From JAFARZ01 sp035651595 (lineage in GTDB: Bacteria; Actinomycetota; Actinomycetes; Streptosporangiales; Streptosporangiaceae): a stretch of 32,466 nt of DNA. A program made the translations under genes and the position numbers. Under the pieces are notes generated by a model. The model worked only from the letters and a program-made list of their open reading frames with translations. It made no database searches and was not told the DNA's origin. Within the stretch, counting starts at the first letter, position 1; every line of letters begins with the position of its first letter. The DNA lies in assembly GCA_035651595.1 (NCBI GenBank), contig DASRFJ010000113.1:1-32466 (forward strand). The letters are read 5' to 3'. Shown piece by piece: positions 15,626 through 22,816 of the stretch.

Positions 15626-16779
15626 ACAGAGCAGCGGTGCTCGGCGTCGGGCAGACGCGGCACCGGTCGAAGCGGGCGGACGTGTCGATCGCCGGGCTGT
15701 GTCGCGAGGCGGTGGACCGGGCGCTGGAAGACGCGGGCGTCGACGGACTCGGCGACATCGACGCGGTCGTGGTGGGCAAGGCGCCCGACCTGTTCGAGGG
15801 CGTGATGATGCCCGAGTTGTACCTGGCGGACGCGCTTGGCGCGGTCGGCAAGCCGCTGCTGCGCGTGCACACCGCGGGGTCGGTCGGCGGCGCCACCGGC
15901 AACGTGGCCGCATCGCTGGTCCAGGCCGGGATGCACGAACGCGTGCTGGCGGTCGCGTTCGAGAAACAATCGGAGTCGAACGCCATGTGGGCGCTGTCGA
16001 TCGCGCCACCGTTTTCGATCCCGCTCGTGGCGGGGGCCGGCGGGTACTTCGCGCCGCATATCCGCGCATATATCCGGCGGTCGGGGGCGCCGTCGCACAT
16101 CGGGGCCATGGTCGCGGTCAAGGACCGGCGGAACGGGTCGCTGAACCCGTACGCGCATCTCCAGCAGGCCGACATCACGCTGGATTCGGTGCAGGCCTCC
16201 CCCATGCTGTGGGATCCGGTCCGGTACGACGAGACGTGCCCATCGTCGGACGGCGCGTGCGCGGTGGTGATCGGCTCCGCGGACGTGGCCCGAGCCGCTG
16301 GCAGGCCGGTCGCGTGGATCCGGGCCACGGCGATGCGCACCGAGCCCACGATGTTCGCCGGCAAGGACCATGTGAACCCCAGGGCCGGTGCGGACTGCGC
16401 CGCGGCGCTGTGGCGCGCCGCCGGGATCACGTCGCCTCTTGACGAGGTGGATGTCGCGGAGATCTATGTGCCGTTCTCCTGGTACGAGCCGATGTGGCTG
16501 GAAAACCTCGGGTTTGCCCCGCCGGGCGACGGCTGGCGGCTCACCGAGGCGGGCGAAACGGCTCTCGGCGGGCGGCTGCCGGTGAATCCTTCGGGCGGCG
16601 TGCTGTCGTCGAACCCAATCGGCGCGTCCGGGCTGTTGCGGTTCGGCGAGGCGGCGCTCCAGGTGATGGGCCGGGCCGGCGCGCACCAGGTGGACGGCGC
16701 GCGGGTCGCGCTCGGCCACGCCTACGGCGGCGGCTCCCAGTACTTCCAGATGTGGGTCGTCGCCAGTTCTCCGGGATAA
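15622..16779 (+). CDS. Thiolase-fold protein without nucleophilic Cys, Ltp3-like (predicted aldolase subunit)
   Basis: A 385-residue thiolase-superfamily protein from GTG 15622 (GTGA overlap with the previous stop). It starts VNRAAVLGVGQTRHRSKR and has the motif AVVVGKAPDLFEGVMMPELYL. The nucleophile site reads RVHTAGSVGGATG (about residues 81-93), with Gly/Ser instead of Cys. The C-terminal elements AEIYVPFSWYEP, LPVNPSGGVLSSNPIGASGLLR and ALGHAYGGGSQYFQMWVV are complete. The pairing with the Ltp4-like gene and the DUF35 gene suggests a three-part complex acting on a steroid side-chain CoA ester, most likely a C-C lyase for C-24 branched sterols. Substrate assignment is inferred from homologues. 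Confidence 0.87.
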   Translation: MNRAAVLGVGQTRHRSKRADVSIAGLCREAVDRALEDAGVDGLGDIDAVVVGKAPDLFEGVMMPELYLADALGAVGKPLLRVHTAGSVGGATGNVAASLVQAGMHERVLAVAFEKQSESNAMWALSIAPPFSIPLVAGAGGYFAPHIRAYIRRSGAPSHIGAMVAVKDRRNGSLNPYAHLQQADITLDSVQASPMLWDPVRYDETCPSSDGACAVVIGSADVARAAGRPVAWIRATAMRTEPTMFAGKDHVNPRAGADCAAALWRAAGITSPLDEVDVAEIYVPFSWYEPMWLENLGFAPPGDGWRLTEAGETALGGRLPVNPSGGVLSSNPIGASGLLRFGEAALQVMGRAGAHQVDGARVALGHAYGGGSQYFQMWVVASSPG

Positions 16780-16804
16780 GGCCGACCACGATCCATCCGA
16801 AATG

Positions 16805-16849
16805 ATTGCGGACACTTACCCCCCCGATCTGGGGGTAAGTGTCCGCAAT
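16805..16849. repeat. Dispersed inverted-repeat element, copy 2
   Basis: Arms of 19 bp (16805-16823 and 16831-16849) with a 7-nt loop, same core as copy 1 (TTGCGGACACTTACCCCC). It lies between the convergent ltp3-like gene and cyp125. The following bases (GGCGCGCCTG, then GCCCGGAAT) match the flank of copy 3. Confidence 0.9.
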
Positions 16850-16934
16850 AAGCTGGCGCGCCTGAGGGTGTGCCCGGAATGGGCGAAATGTCGGATACGG
16901 GACTTGGGCTGGCCTGTCGCAACGCCTCAAAGCC

Positions 16935-18146
16935 TCAGTGGTAGGCGACGGGGCAGCGCTTGATGCCGTTGATCCAGCCGGAGCGCAGGCGCTCGGGGGT
17001 TCCGGCGGCGCGGATGTCGGGCATCGCGTCGGCGATCGCGCTGAAGATCAGCTCGATCTCCAGCTTGGCCAGGCTCGCGCCGAGGCAGTAGTGCACGCCC
17101 ATGCCGCCGAGGCCGAGCTGCGGGTTCGGCGACCGGGTGATGTCGAACTTCTCCGGGTGGTCGAAGACCTCCTCGTCGAAGTTCGCCGACCGGTAGAACA
17201 GCCCGAGCCGCTGGCCCTTCTTGATCTCGACCCCGCCGAGAGAGGTGTCCGCGGTCGCGGTGCGCTGGAACACGCTCACGGGCGTCGCCCACCGGATCAC
17301 CTCGTCCGGCATGGTCTCGGGCCGGGTCGCCTTGAACAGCTCCCACTGGTCCGGATGCTCCATGAACGCGATCATTCCGTGGCTTATCGCGTTGCGCGTG
17401 GTCTCGTTGCCGGCCACGGCCAGCATGACCACGAAATAGCCGAACTCGTCGGAGTTGAGCGCCTCGCCCTCCTGCGCGTCCACCAGCTTGGTGATGATGT
17501 CGTCGCGCGGGCAGCTCTTGCGGTCCTCGGCCATCGTCATCGAGTAGCCGATCAGCTCCATCGCGGCCATCATGCCGGCTTCGGCGAACTCCGGGTCGTC
17601 ATAGCCGATCATCTGGTTGGACCAGTGGAACAGCTTCTTCCTGTCCTCCTGCGGCACCCCGATCAGCTCCGCGATCGCTTGCAGCGGCAGCTCGCAGGCG
17701 ACATCTGTCACGAAGTCGCCGGTTCCCTCGTCAAGTGCCGTCCGAACGATCGTGCGTGCTCGCTCGCTCAGTGCGTCCCGCAGGTTGCTGATGGCCCGCG
17801 GGGTGAATCCGCGCGACACGATCCGCCGCATGTCCGTGTGGTGCGGCGGGTCCGTGTTCAGCATGATGACCCGCTGCATGTCGATCGCATCGCGGTCGAC
17901 GTTGTCCTCGAACCGGATCAGCGCGGTGTTCTCCCAGCTGGAGAACAGCTTGTCGTTCTTGGAGACCTCCATCACGTCGGCGTGCCTGGTCACCGCCCAG
18001 AAGCCGCCGTCGCCGAAGCCCTTGGCCCCCGTCCGCTGGGCGTTCCACCAGACCGGGGCCGAACGGCGCAGCTCGGCGAGCTCTTCGGTCGGTACCCGGT
18101 GGGCCCACAGCTCCGGATCGGTCAGGTCGATGTTCGGCAGCGACAC
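16935..18146 (-). CDS. cyp125: Cytochrome P450 CYP125 family, steroid C26/27-monooxygenase
   Basis: CYP125 oxidises the terminal methyl of the sterol side chain to the carboxylic acid, the first step of side-chain removal. The sequence is clearly similar to M. tuberculosis CYP125A1: ELAELRRSAPVWWN, PHHTDMRRIVSRGFTPRAI, CELPLQAIAELIGVPQEDR, FGYFVVMLAVAGNETTRN (I helix), YRSANFDEEVFDHPEKFDI and PERLRSGWINGIK. The heme ligand is Cys354 in GGMGVHYCLG. I place the start at GTG 18146, 5 nt after GGGAGG, giving 403 residues; the longer frame to 18173 begins at TTG without a ribosome site. It is divergent from fadA5 with a shared KstR-like box. Confidence 0.95.
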   Translation of the reverse strand: MSLPNIDLTDPELWAHRVPTEELAELRRSAPVWWNAQRTGAKGFGDGGFWAVTRHADVMEVSKNDKLFSSWENTALIRFEDNVDRDAIDMQRVIMLNTDPPHHTDMRRIVSRGFTPRAISNLRDALSERARTIVRTALDEGTGDFVTDVACELPLQAIAELIGVPQEDRKKLFHWSNQMIGYDDPEFAEAGMMAAMELIGYSMTMAEDRKSCPRDDIITKLVDAQEGEALNSDEFGYFVVMLAVAGNETTRNAISHGMIAFMEHPDQWELFKATRPETMPDEVIRWATPVSVFQRTATADTSLGGVEIKKGQRLGLFYRSANFDEEVFDHPEKFDITRSPNPQLGLGGMGVHYCLGASLAKLEIELIFSAIADAMPDIRAAGTPERLRSGWINGIKRCPVAYH

Positions 18147-18177
18147 GGTAGCCTCCCACAGTGCTGGCCTCAAAAAT

Positions 18178-18191
18178 TGTAACGTGTTCTA
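18178..18191. promoter_or_regulatory. KstR-like operator 3 (cyp125/fadA5)
   Basis: TGTAACGTGTTCTA fits TNNAACNNGTTNNA. It lies 31 bp from the cyp125 start and 33 bp from the fadA5 start, so one site could control both divergent genes. Confidence 0.85.
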
Positions 18192-18224
18192 CTTATGTCT
18201 AGCATGGCAGAAGGGAGCCAGTCC

Positions 18225-19358
18225 ATGGGTGTGCCGGTGATCGTCGATGCGGTCAGAACGCCGATCGGCAAGCGGGGCGGCTCGCTATCCGGGCTGCACG
18301 CGGCCGAAATCCTCGGCGCGGCGCTGACCGGGGTGGTCGAGCGGTCCGGCATCGGCCCGTCGGCCGTCGAGCAGATCGCGGGCGGCTGCGTGACCCAGGC
18401 CGGCGAGCAGTCGAACAACATCACCAGGACTGCCTGGCTGCACGCCGGGCTGCCGTACCAGACCGGCTGCCTGACGCTGGATGCCCAGTGCGGTTCGGCC
18501 CAGCAGGCCGCGCACCTGATCGCGGGGCTGATCGCGGCGGACGCCATCGACGTGGGCATCGCGTGCGGGGTGGAGGCCATGTCCCGGGTGCCGCTGGGCG
18601 CGAACCGGGGAGCGGACATCGGCTCGCCGCGGCCCGACTCGTGGACGATCGACATGCCGAACCAGTTCGTGGCCGCGGAGCGGATCGCCAACCGGCGCGG
18701 GCTGAGCCGTGCGGACGTGGACGCCTTCGGACTGCGGTCCCAGACGCTGGCCCAGGCCGCATGGGCGGAGGGCCGGTTCGACCGGGAGATCGTGCCGGTA
18801 ACCCTGCCGGACGGCACGACCGTGTCCCGCGACGGCGGGCTGCGGGAGACCAGCCTGGCGGCCCTGGCCGGGCTCAAGCCCGTGATCGAGGGCGGCGTGC
18901 ACACGGCCGGCACGTCCTCGCAGATCTCCGACGGGGCCGCGGCGCTGCTGCTGGTCAGCGAGGACCGGGCGGCCGCGCTCGGACTGCGGCCGCGCGCCCG
19001 GATCCTGGCCCAGGCGCTGATCGGCGACGAGCCGTACTACCACCTGGACGGGCCGATCGCGGCCACCGCCCGGGTGCTCGACCGGGCCGGCCTGGCGATG
19101 GCCGACATCGACGTGTTCGAGGTCAACGAGGCGTTCGCATCGGTGGTCCTGTCCTGGATGAGCGTGCACAAGCCGGACCCGGACCGGGTCAACGTGAACG
19201 GCGGCGCGATCGCGCTCGGCCACCCGGTGGGCAGCACCGGCGCCCGGCTGCTGACGACCGCGCTGCACGAACTGGAGCGGCGCGACGCGTCAACCGCGCT
19301 GGTCACCATGTGCGCGGGCGGCGCCATGTCCACCGCGACGATCATCGAGCGCGTCTAG
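18225..19358 (+). CDS. fadA5: Steroid 3-ketoacyl-CoA thiolase FadA5
   Basis: FadA5 removes acetyl-CoA or propionyl-CoA from the beta-oxidised sterol side chain. The 377-residue protein follows M. tuberculosis FadA5 closely: PVIVDAVRTPIGKRGG, GGCVTQAGEQSNNITR, HLIAGLIAADAIDVGIACG, HTAGTSSQISDGAAA, EPYYHLDGPIAATARVLDRAG and VNEAFASVVLSWMSVHKPD. The nucleophile is Cys89 (DAQCGS); the catalytic His is in GGAIALGHPVGSTG and the second Cys in MCAGGAMST. I chose ATG 18225 because GGGAG precedes it and the protein then begins like FadA5; an in-frame ATG at 18195 is less likely. The acyl loop after GRFDREI is shorter than in M. tuberculosis. The 3' end overlaps the MarR gene by 69 bp. Confidence 0.95.
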   Translation: MGVPVIVDAVRTPIGKRGGSLSGLHAAEILGAALTGVVERSGIGPSAVEQIAGGCVTQAGEQSNNITRTAWLHAGLPYQTGCLTLDAQCGSAQQAAHLIAGLIAADAIDVGIACGVEAMSRVPLGANRGADIGSPRPDSWTIDMPNQFVAAERIANRRGLSRADVDAFGLRSQTLAQAAWAEGRFDREIVPVTLPDGTTVSRDGGLRETSLAALAGLKPVIEGGVHTAGTSSQISDGAAALLLVSEDRAAALGLRPRARILAQALIGDEPYYHLDGPIAATARVLDRAGLAMADIDVFEVNEAFASVVLSWMSVHKPDPDRVNVNGGAIALGHPVGSTGARLLTTALHELERRDASTALVTMCAGGAMSTATIIERV

Positions 19359-19793
19359 CACCTTGCCGGAGATCACGGCCAGCTGGTCGATCTCTTCGGG
19401 TGTCAGCAGGTCGATGAAGTTCCTGCGAACCGATTCGACGTGCGGCGGCGCGGCGTCCTCGAGCACGGTCCGCCCCTTCGGGGTGAGGAACACCGTGGCG
19501 CCGCGCGCGTCCCCGGCCGCCGTGCCGCGGGCGACCAGGCCGCGCCGCTCCATCCGGCCGACGTGGTGCGCCAGCCTGCTGGTGGACCACAGCAGCCGCT
19601 CGGCGAGCGCGCTCGCCCGCCAGGCCGGCTCATCGCTCTCGGTCAGCGTGGACAGCACGTCGTAGTCCGACTCGGACAGTCCTGAGTCGCTGGCCAGGTC
19701 ACGGGCGAGCTGAAGGTCGAGCAGCCCGCGCATCCGGCGGTATCCCCGCCAGGCGCGCTGCTCGCGGTCGGTGAGCCACCGTACGTCCGCCAT
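19290..19793 (-). CDS. MarR-family transcriptional regulator
   Basis: A 167-residue winged-helix regulator. It has LSESDYDVLSTLTESDEPAWRASALAERLLWSTSRLAHHVGRMERRGLVAR (helices and recognition helix) followed by the wing and TPKGRTVLEDAAPPH, typical of MarR proteins that respond to small phenolic or lipophilic ligands. The start at ATG 19793 lies 7 nt after a minus-strand -10 (TACGAT). It is divergent from the LLM oxidoreductase with only 24 bp between start codons and probably controls it through the palindrome at 19812-19825. The last 23 codons lie antisense within fadA5 and give a low-complexity tail (RRGGHGAARAHGDQRG). Confidence 0.88.
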   Translation of the reverse strand: MADVRWLTDREQRAWRGYRRMRGLLDLQLARDLASDSGLSESDYDVLSTLTESDEPAWRASALAERLLWSTSRLAHHVGRMERRGLVARGTAAGDARGATVFLTPKGRTVLEDAAPPHVESVRRNFIDLLTPEEIDQLAVISGKVLDALDDRRGGHGAARAHGDQRG

Positions 19794-19800
19794 GGCGACT

Positions 19801-19810
19801 ATCGTATAGT
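19801..19810. promoter_or_regulatory. Overlapping divergent -10 elements, marR and LLM gene
   Basis: TACGAT on the minus strand (19806-19801) is 7 nt from the MarR ATG. TATAGT on the plus strand (19805-19810) is 7 nt from the LLM ATG. They share two base pairs, so the two polymerases cannot bind at once. Confidence 0.65.
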
Positions 19811-19811
19811 T

Positions 19812-19825
19812 GCTGACATGTCAGC
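19812..19825. promoter_or_regulatory. Candidate MarR operator
   Basis: A perfect 14-bp palindrome, GCTGACATGTCAGC, covers the LLM start codon and lies just beyond the shared -10 region. Confidence 0.65.
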
Positions 19826-20654
19826 TAATCTTCTGCTCGGCGTGAACCTCGCCGCGAGCACCGACATCGACCCGGTCGCGCTGGCGCGGCTGGCCGAGTC
19901 GCTCGGGTATGACTTCGTCTCGACTGCCGACCACCCGTGCGGCACCAGCCCGGTCAACGAGACCTGGACGATGCTCACCTGGGTCGCGGCGCACACCAGC
20001 CGGATCCGGATCGGCACCCGCGTGCTCGGCGTGCCCTACCGGCCGCCGGCGATCGTGGCGAAGATGGCCGAGACCCTGGACCGGCTGTCCGGCGGACGGC
20101 TGATCCTCGGGCTCGGCGGCGGGTACTCCGACGAGGAGTTCCGCGCGTTCGGCCTCCGGGTGCCGACGCCGCGGGAGAAGGTGGACGGGCTGGACGAGGC
20201 GATCCAGATCATCCGCGGCCTGTGGCACGAACGTTCGTTTTCGTTTGACGGGCGGCTGTACCGGACCGAGCACGCCTCGGTGACGCCTCGCCCGGAGCAC
20301 TACATCCCGATCTGGCTGGGGACGTTCGGCGACCGGGCGTTGCGGGTGACCGGGCGGCGAGCGGACGGCTGGATCCCGTCCACCGGCTACGTCCCGGACG
20401 AGGAACTGCTGGTCATGCACCGCAAGGTGCTCGCCGCCGCGGAATCGGCCGGGCGGGATCCGGGCGAGATCACCTGCGCGCTGAACACGAGCGTCGCGCC
20501 CCAGGAGACCGCGGATCAAGTGGCGGACCGGCTGGCTCCGTTCTTGTCGGCGGGTTTCACCGCCGTCAGCGTCAACCTCACTGGGCCGTCAATGCCTGAG
20601 CGGCTACACGACACGATCGCCGTTATGAGAAAAATGAGGTTACGGCCTTCTTGA
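19818..20654 (+). CDS. LLM-class F420/flavin-dependent oxidoreductase
   Basis: A 278-residue TIM-barrel protein of the luciferase-like monooxygenase class. Recognisable segments are LARLAESLGYDFVSTADHP, TRVLGVPYRPPAIVAKMAETLDRLSGGRLILGLGGGYSDEEFRAFG, and PIWLGTFGDRALRVTGRRADGWIPS. Many actinobacterial members use coenzyme F420, others FMN; the cofactor cannot be fixed from the sequence. In M. tuberculosis an F420-type oxidoreductase gene (Rv3520c) adjoins the Rv3521-ltp4-ltp3 genes, so a role in steroid metabolism is possible. No KstR-like box is seen here. It appears leaderless and MarR controlled. Its last 32 bp overlap the convergent S33 peptidase gene. Confidence 0.88.
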   Translation: MSANLLLGVNLAASTDIDPVALARLAESLGYDFVSTADHPCGTSPVNETWTMLTWVAAHTSRIRIGTRVLGVPYRPPAIVAKMAETLDRLSGGRLILGLGGGYSDEEFRAFGLRVPTPREKVDGLDEAIQIIRGLWHERSFSFDGRLYRTEHASVTPRPEHYIPIWLGTFGDRALRVTGRRADGWIPSTGYVPDEELLVMHRKVLAAAESAGRDPGEITCALNTSVAPQETADQVADRLAPFLSAGFTAVSVNLTGPSMPERLHDTIAVMRKMRLRPS

Positions 20655-21477
20655 AGACCTCCGGCTGCTCGGCGAAGCACAGGTGGCTGGCATTTTCGAT
20701 GATGACCAGCCGCGAGCCGGGGATGCGGCGGTGCATCTCGGCGAGGTGGTCCGGACGGCATTCGTCGTAGCTGCCGCCGACGAGCAGCGTGGGGATCTCG
20801 ATCTCGTGCAGCCGGTCCATGACGTCCCAGGTCTTGAGCGTGCCAGTGACGGTGAACTCGCTGGGGCCGTTCATCGTGTTGTACACGTCGTAGCCCGCCT
20901 CGGCGAACGAGCGTTCCAGGCCGGGCGGCCACGGGTCCAGGCGGCACACGTGCTCGCGGTAGAAGCCGAGGATCGCGGCCGCGTACTCCGGGCAGGCGGT
21001 GAAGCCGCTGTCCTCGTGCTCCTTGATCGCCGCGCGGACTTCGGCGGGCTGCTGGGCGAGTAGCTCCGCGCAGTCGGCGGCCCAGCGGGTCATGCTCGCC
21101 GGGCTGCCGCACAGGGTCAGGCTGCGCAGCTGCGGCTTGCGGTCCAGCACGTACTGCATGGCGAGCATGCCGCCCCACGAGCTGCCGAACAGGTGCAGGT
21201 CGTCCAGCTTCAGCGCGGCCCTGACCTGGGCCAGCTCCTCGACGAAGCGGTCCACGGTCCACAGGCTCAGGTCGCCCGGGCGGTCGGACTTGCCGCAGCC
21301 GAGCTGGTCGTAGAAGATGACCGGCCGCTGGTCGGCGAGTGTCTCAAGTGCCTCCAGGTAGTTGTGCGTGAAGCCCGGCCCGCCGTGCAGGCACAGCAGA
21401 GGCGTCGCGTCGTGCTCCTCGCCGAGCACCTTGTACCAGACCCGGCCGCCCGGGACGTCGACGTAGCCTTCGCTCAC
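20623..21477 (-). CDS. Proline iminopeptidase-like alpha/beta hydrolase (S33)
   Basis: A 284-residue alpha/beta hydrolase of the proline iminopeptidase family, which releases N-terminal residues such as proline from peptides. It has the oxyanion motif HGGPG (31-35), YDQLGCGKSDRP, the nucleophile elbow GSSWGG with Ser100, Asp238 in GGSYDECRPDH and His265 in ENASHLCF. A helical cap lies between about residues 120 and 215. I chose GTG 21477 because GAGAGGGA precedes it; upstream in-frame codons cross the divergent LysE promoter. A peptidase, amidase or lactonase activity cannot be separated by sequence. There is no signal peptide. Confidence 0.9.
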   Translation of the reverse strand: MSEGYVDVPGGRVWYKVLGEEHDATPLLCLHGGPGFTHNYLEALETLADQRPVIFYDQLGCGKSDRPGDLSLWTVDRFVEELAQVRAALKLDDLHLFGSSWGGMLAMQYVLDRKPQLRSLTLCGSPASMTRWAADCAELLAQQPAEVRAAIKEHEDSGFTACPEYAAAILGFYREHVCRLDPWPPGLERSFAEAGYDVYNTMNGPSEFTVTGTLKTWDVMDRLHEIEIPTLLVGGSYDECRPDHLAEMHRRIPGSRLVIIENASHLCFAEQPEVFKKAVTSFFS

Positions 21478-21508
21478 TTGTCCCTCTCCCGTGTGCTTGA
21501 ATCCGAGT

Positions 21509-22156
21509 ATGGGGCACGTAATCACTGTTTTGCCAGCATTCCTGCTGGCCTGCGCGGTTCTGGCGGCGCTGCCCGGCCCGGCCACCGCGCTGTTCCTGCA
21601 CCGGACGATACGTGACGGGCGGCGCGCCGGACTGGCTGCGGTCGTGGGCAACGAGATCGGCATATTCGGCTGGGCGCTCGCGGCCGGGGCGGGGCTGACC
21701 GCGCTGCTGCGCGCCAACCAGGTGCTGTTCATCGGCATGCACGTGGTGGGCGCGGCGGTGCTGATCTACCTCGGCGTCGCGGCCTGGCGTTCCGCGCGGC
21801 GATCCGACGGCTCGGTGGGCTCGGCGGTTGCGGTGAAGGGCCTGCCGTCGGGCCGCACGCCATTCGCCGCGTTCCGTGCCTCGCTGGTGAGCATCGCCGC
21901 GAACCCGAAGGCCGCGGTCTTCGCGTTCTCGTTCTTCCCGCAGTTCCTGCCGAAGCACGGCCCGGTGTTCGGCACCGCCGTGCTGCTGGCGGGGATTCAG
22001 GTGGTCTTCGACGGCGCGTACTGCGCGATGATCGTGCTGCTTGCCGCCCGGGCACGGACCTGGCTGTCCCGCGCCACGATCCGCCGTCGGCTGGAGCGGG
22101 CACTGGGCGCGACGCTGATCGGCCTCGGCATCGACCTGGCCGCCGCGGCGCGCTGA
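21509..22156 (+). CDS. LysE/RhtB-family exporter
   Basis: A 215-residue inner-membrane protein with about six TM segments and the LysE-family signature near the N-terminus, PGPATALFLHRTIRDGRRAGLAAVVGNEIG. NPKAAVFAFSFFPQFL at about residues 135-150 is the second family block. Members export amino acids or related metabolites; the substrate here is unknown. ATG 21509 is chosen because the protein then begins at the first TM segment; it is 31 bp from the divergent S33 gene start. The proximity to a peptidase could mean export of surplus amino acids, but this is only a suggestion. Confidence 0.88.
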   Translation: MGHVITVLPAFLLACAVLAALPGPATALFLHRTIRDGRRAGLAAVVGNEIGIFGWALAAGAGLTALLRANQVLFIGMHVVGAAVLIYLGVAAWRSARRSDGSVGSAVAVKGLPSGRTPFAAFRASLVSIAANPKAAVFAFSFFPQFLPKHGPVFGTAVLLAGIQVVFDGAYCAMIVLLAARARTWLSRATIRRRLERALGATLIGLGIDLAAAAR

Positions 22157-22176
22157 GACTGACACAATCGGGTGCT

Positions 22177-22629
22177 ATGAAGTTTCGCGCGACCCTTGAG
22201 CTGCACGGGAAGACGGCGACCGGGATCGAGGTGCCTTCTTCGGTGGTCGAGGAGCTCGGCGCCGGCCAGCGCCCGCCGGTGCTGGTGACGCTCGGCTCGT
22301 ACACATACCGCACGACGGTGGCCCGGATGGGCGGCCGGTTCCTGGTCGGCGTCAACGCGTCGCACCGGGAGGCCGCGGGCGTGGCGGCGGGCGACGTACT
22401 GGACGTGGAGATCGTCAACGACACCGCGCCGCGCGAGGTCACCGTGCCGGACGACCTGGCCGGGGCGCTGGCCGCCGACGATGCGGCGAGCGCCACCTTT
22501 GGCTCGCTCTCGTACACGCACCGCAAGGAGTGGGTGCGCTGGGTCGAGGAAGCAAAGAAGCCCGAGACCCGCGCGACGCGCGTCACCAAGACCGTGGAGT
22601 CGCTCCGCGAAGGCAAGCGAACCCGTTAG
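22177..22629 (+). CDS. DUF1905 / YdeI-OmdA-like protein
   Basis: A 150-residue protein. The first 95 residues form a DUF1905 beta barrel (FRATLELHGKTATGIEVPSSVVEELG, PVLVTLGSYTYRTTVARMGGRFLVGVNASHREAAGVAAGDVLDVEI). The C-terminal 45 residues are the bacteriocin-protection/YdeI-type helix pair (FGSLSYTHRKEWVRWVEEAKKPETRATRVTKTVESL). The role is unknown in most species. It follows the LysE gene by 20 bp; a CACAAT hexamer 8 nt before the ATG may be a weak -10. The next gene is convergent, with inverted-repeat copy 3 between. Confidence 0.85.
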   Translation: MKFRATLELHGKTATGIEVPSSVVEELGAGQRPPVLVTLGSYTYRTTVARMGGRFLVGVNASHREAAGVAAGDVLDVEIVNDTAPREVTVPDDLAGALAADDAASATFGSLSYTHRKEWVRWVEEAKKPETRATRVTKTVESLREGKRTR

Positions 22630-22698
22630 CGTGGTGACCGCAATGGCCGCTTTTGTCCGGTACGTTCGCTGGCGGCCCCGGATCAGCAAGGTGGTCCG

Positions 22699-22755
22699 AA
22701 ATTATTGCGGACACTTACCCTCCCAGATCGGGGGGGTAAGTGTCCGCAATAATTT
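22699..22755. repeat. Dispersed inverted-repeat element, copy 3
   Basis: Arms of 26 bp (22699-22724 and 22730-22755) with one mismatch and a 5-nt loop, same core as copies 1 and 2. It lies between the convergent DUF1905 gene and the gene ending at 22817. The 3' flank continues with GGCGCGCC, GCGCGCCCGGAAT and ATATCCGG, shared in part with the other copies. Confidence 0.9.
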
Positions 22756-22816
22756 GGCGCGCCTGTCGGCGCGCCCGGAATCGGCTGATATATCCGGAAT
22801 CGGGGGGCGCGGGGCG

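Noticed and set aside
14887..16815. A 642-codon minus-strand frame over the two thiolase-fold genes
   Set aside because: It is antisense to two genes with clear family motifs and has low-complexity Arg/Ala/Pro composition.
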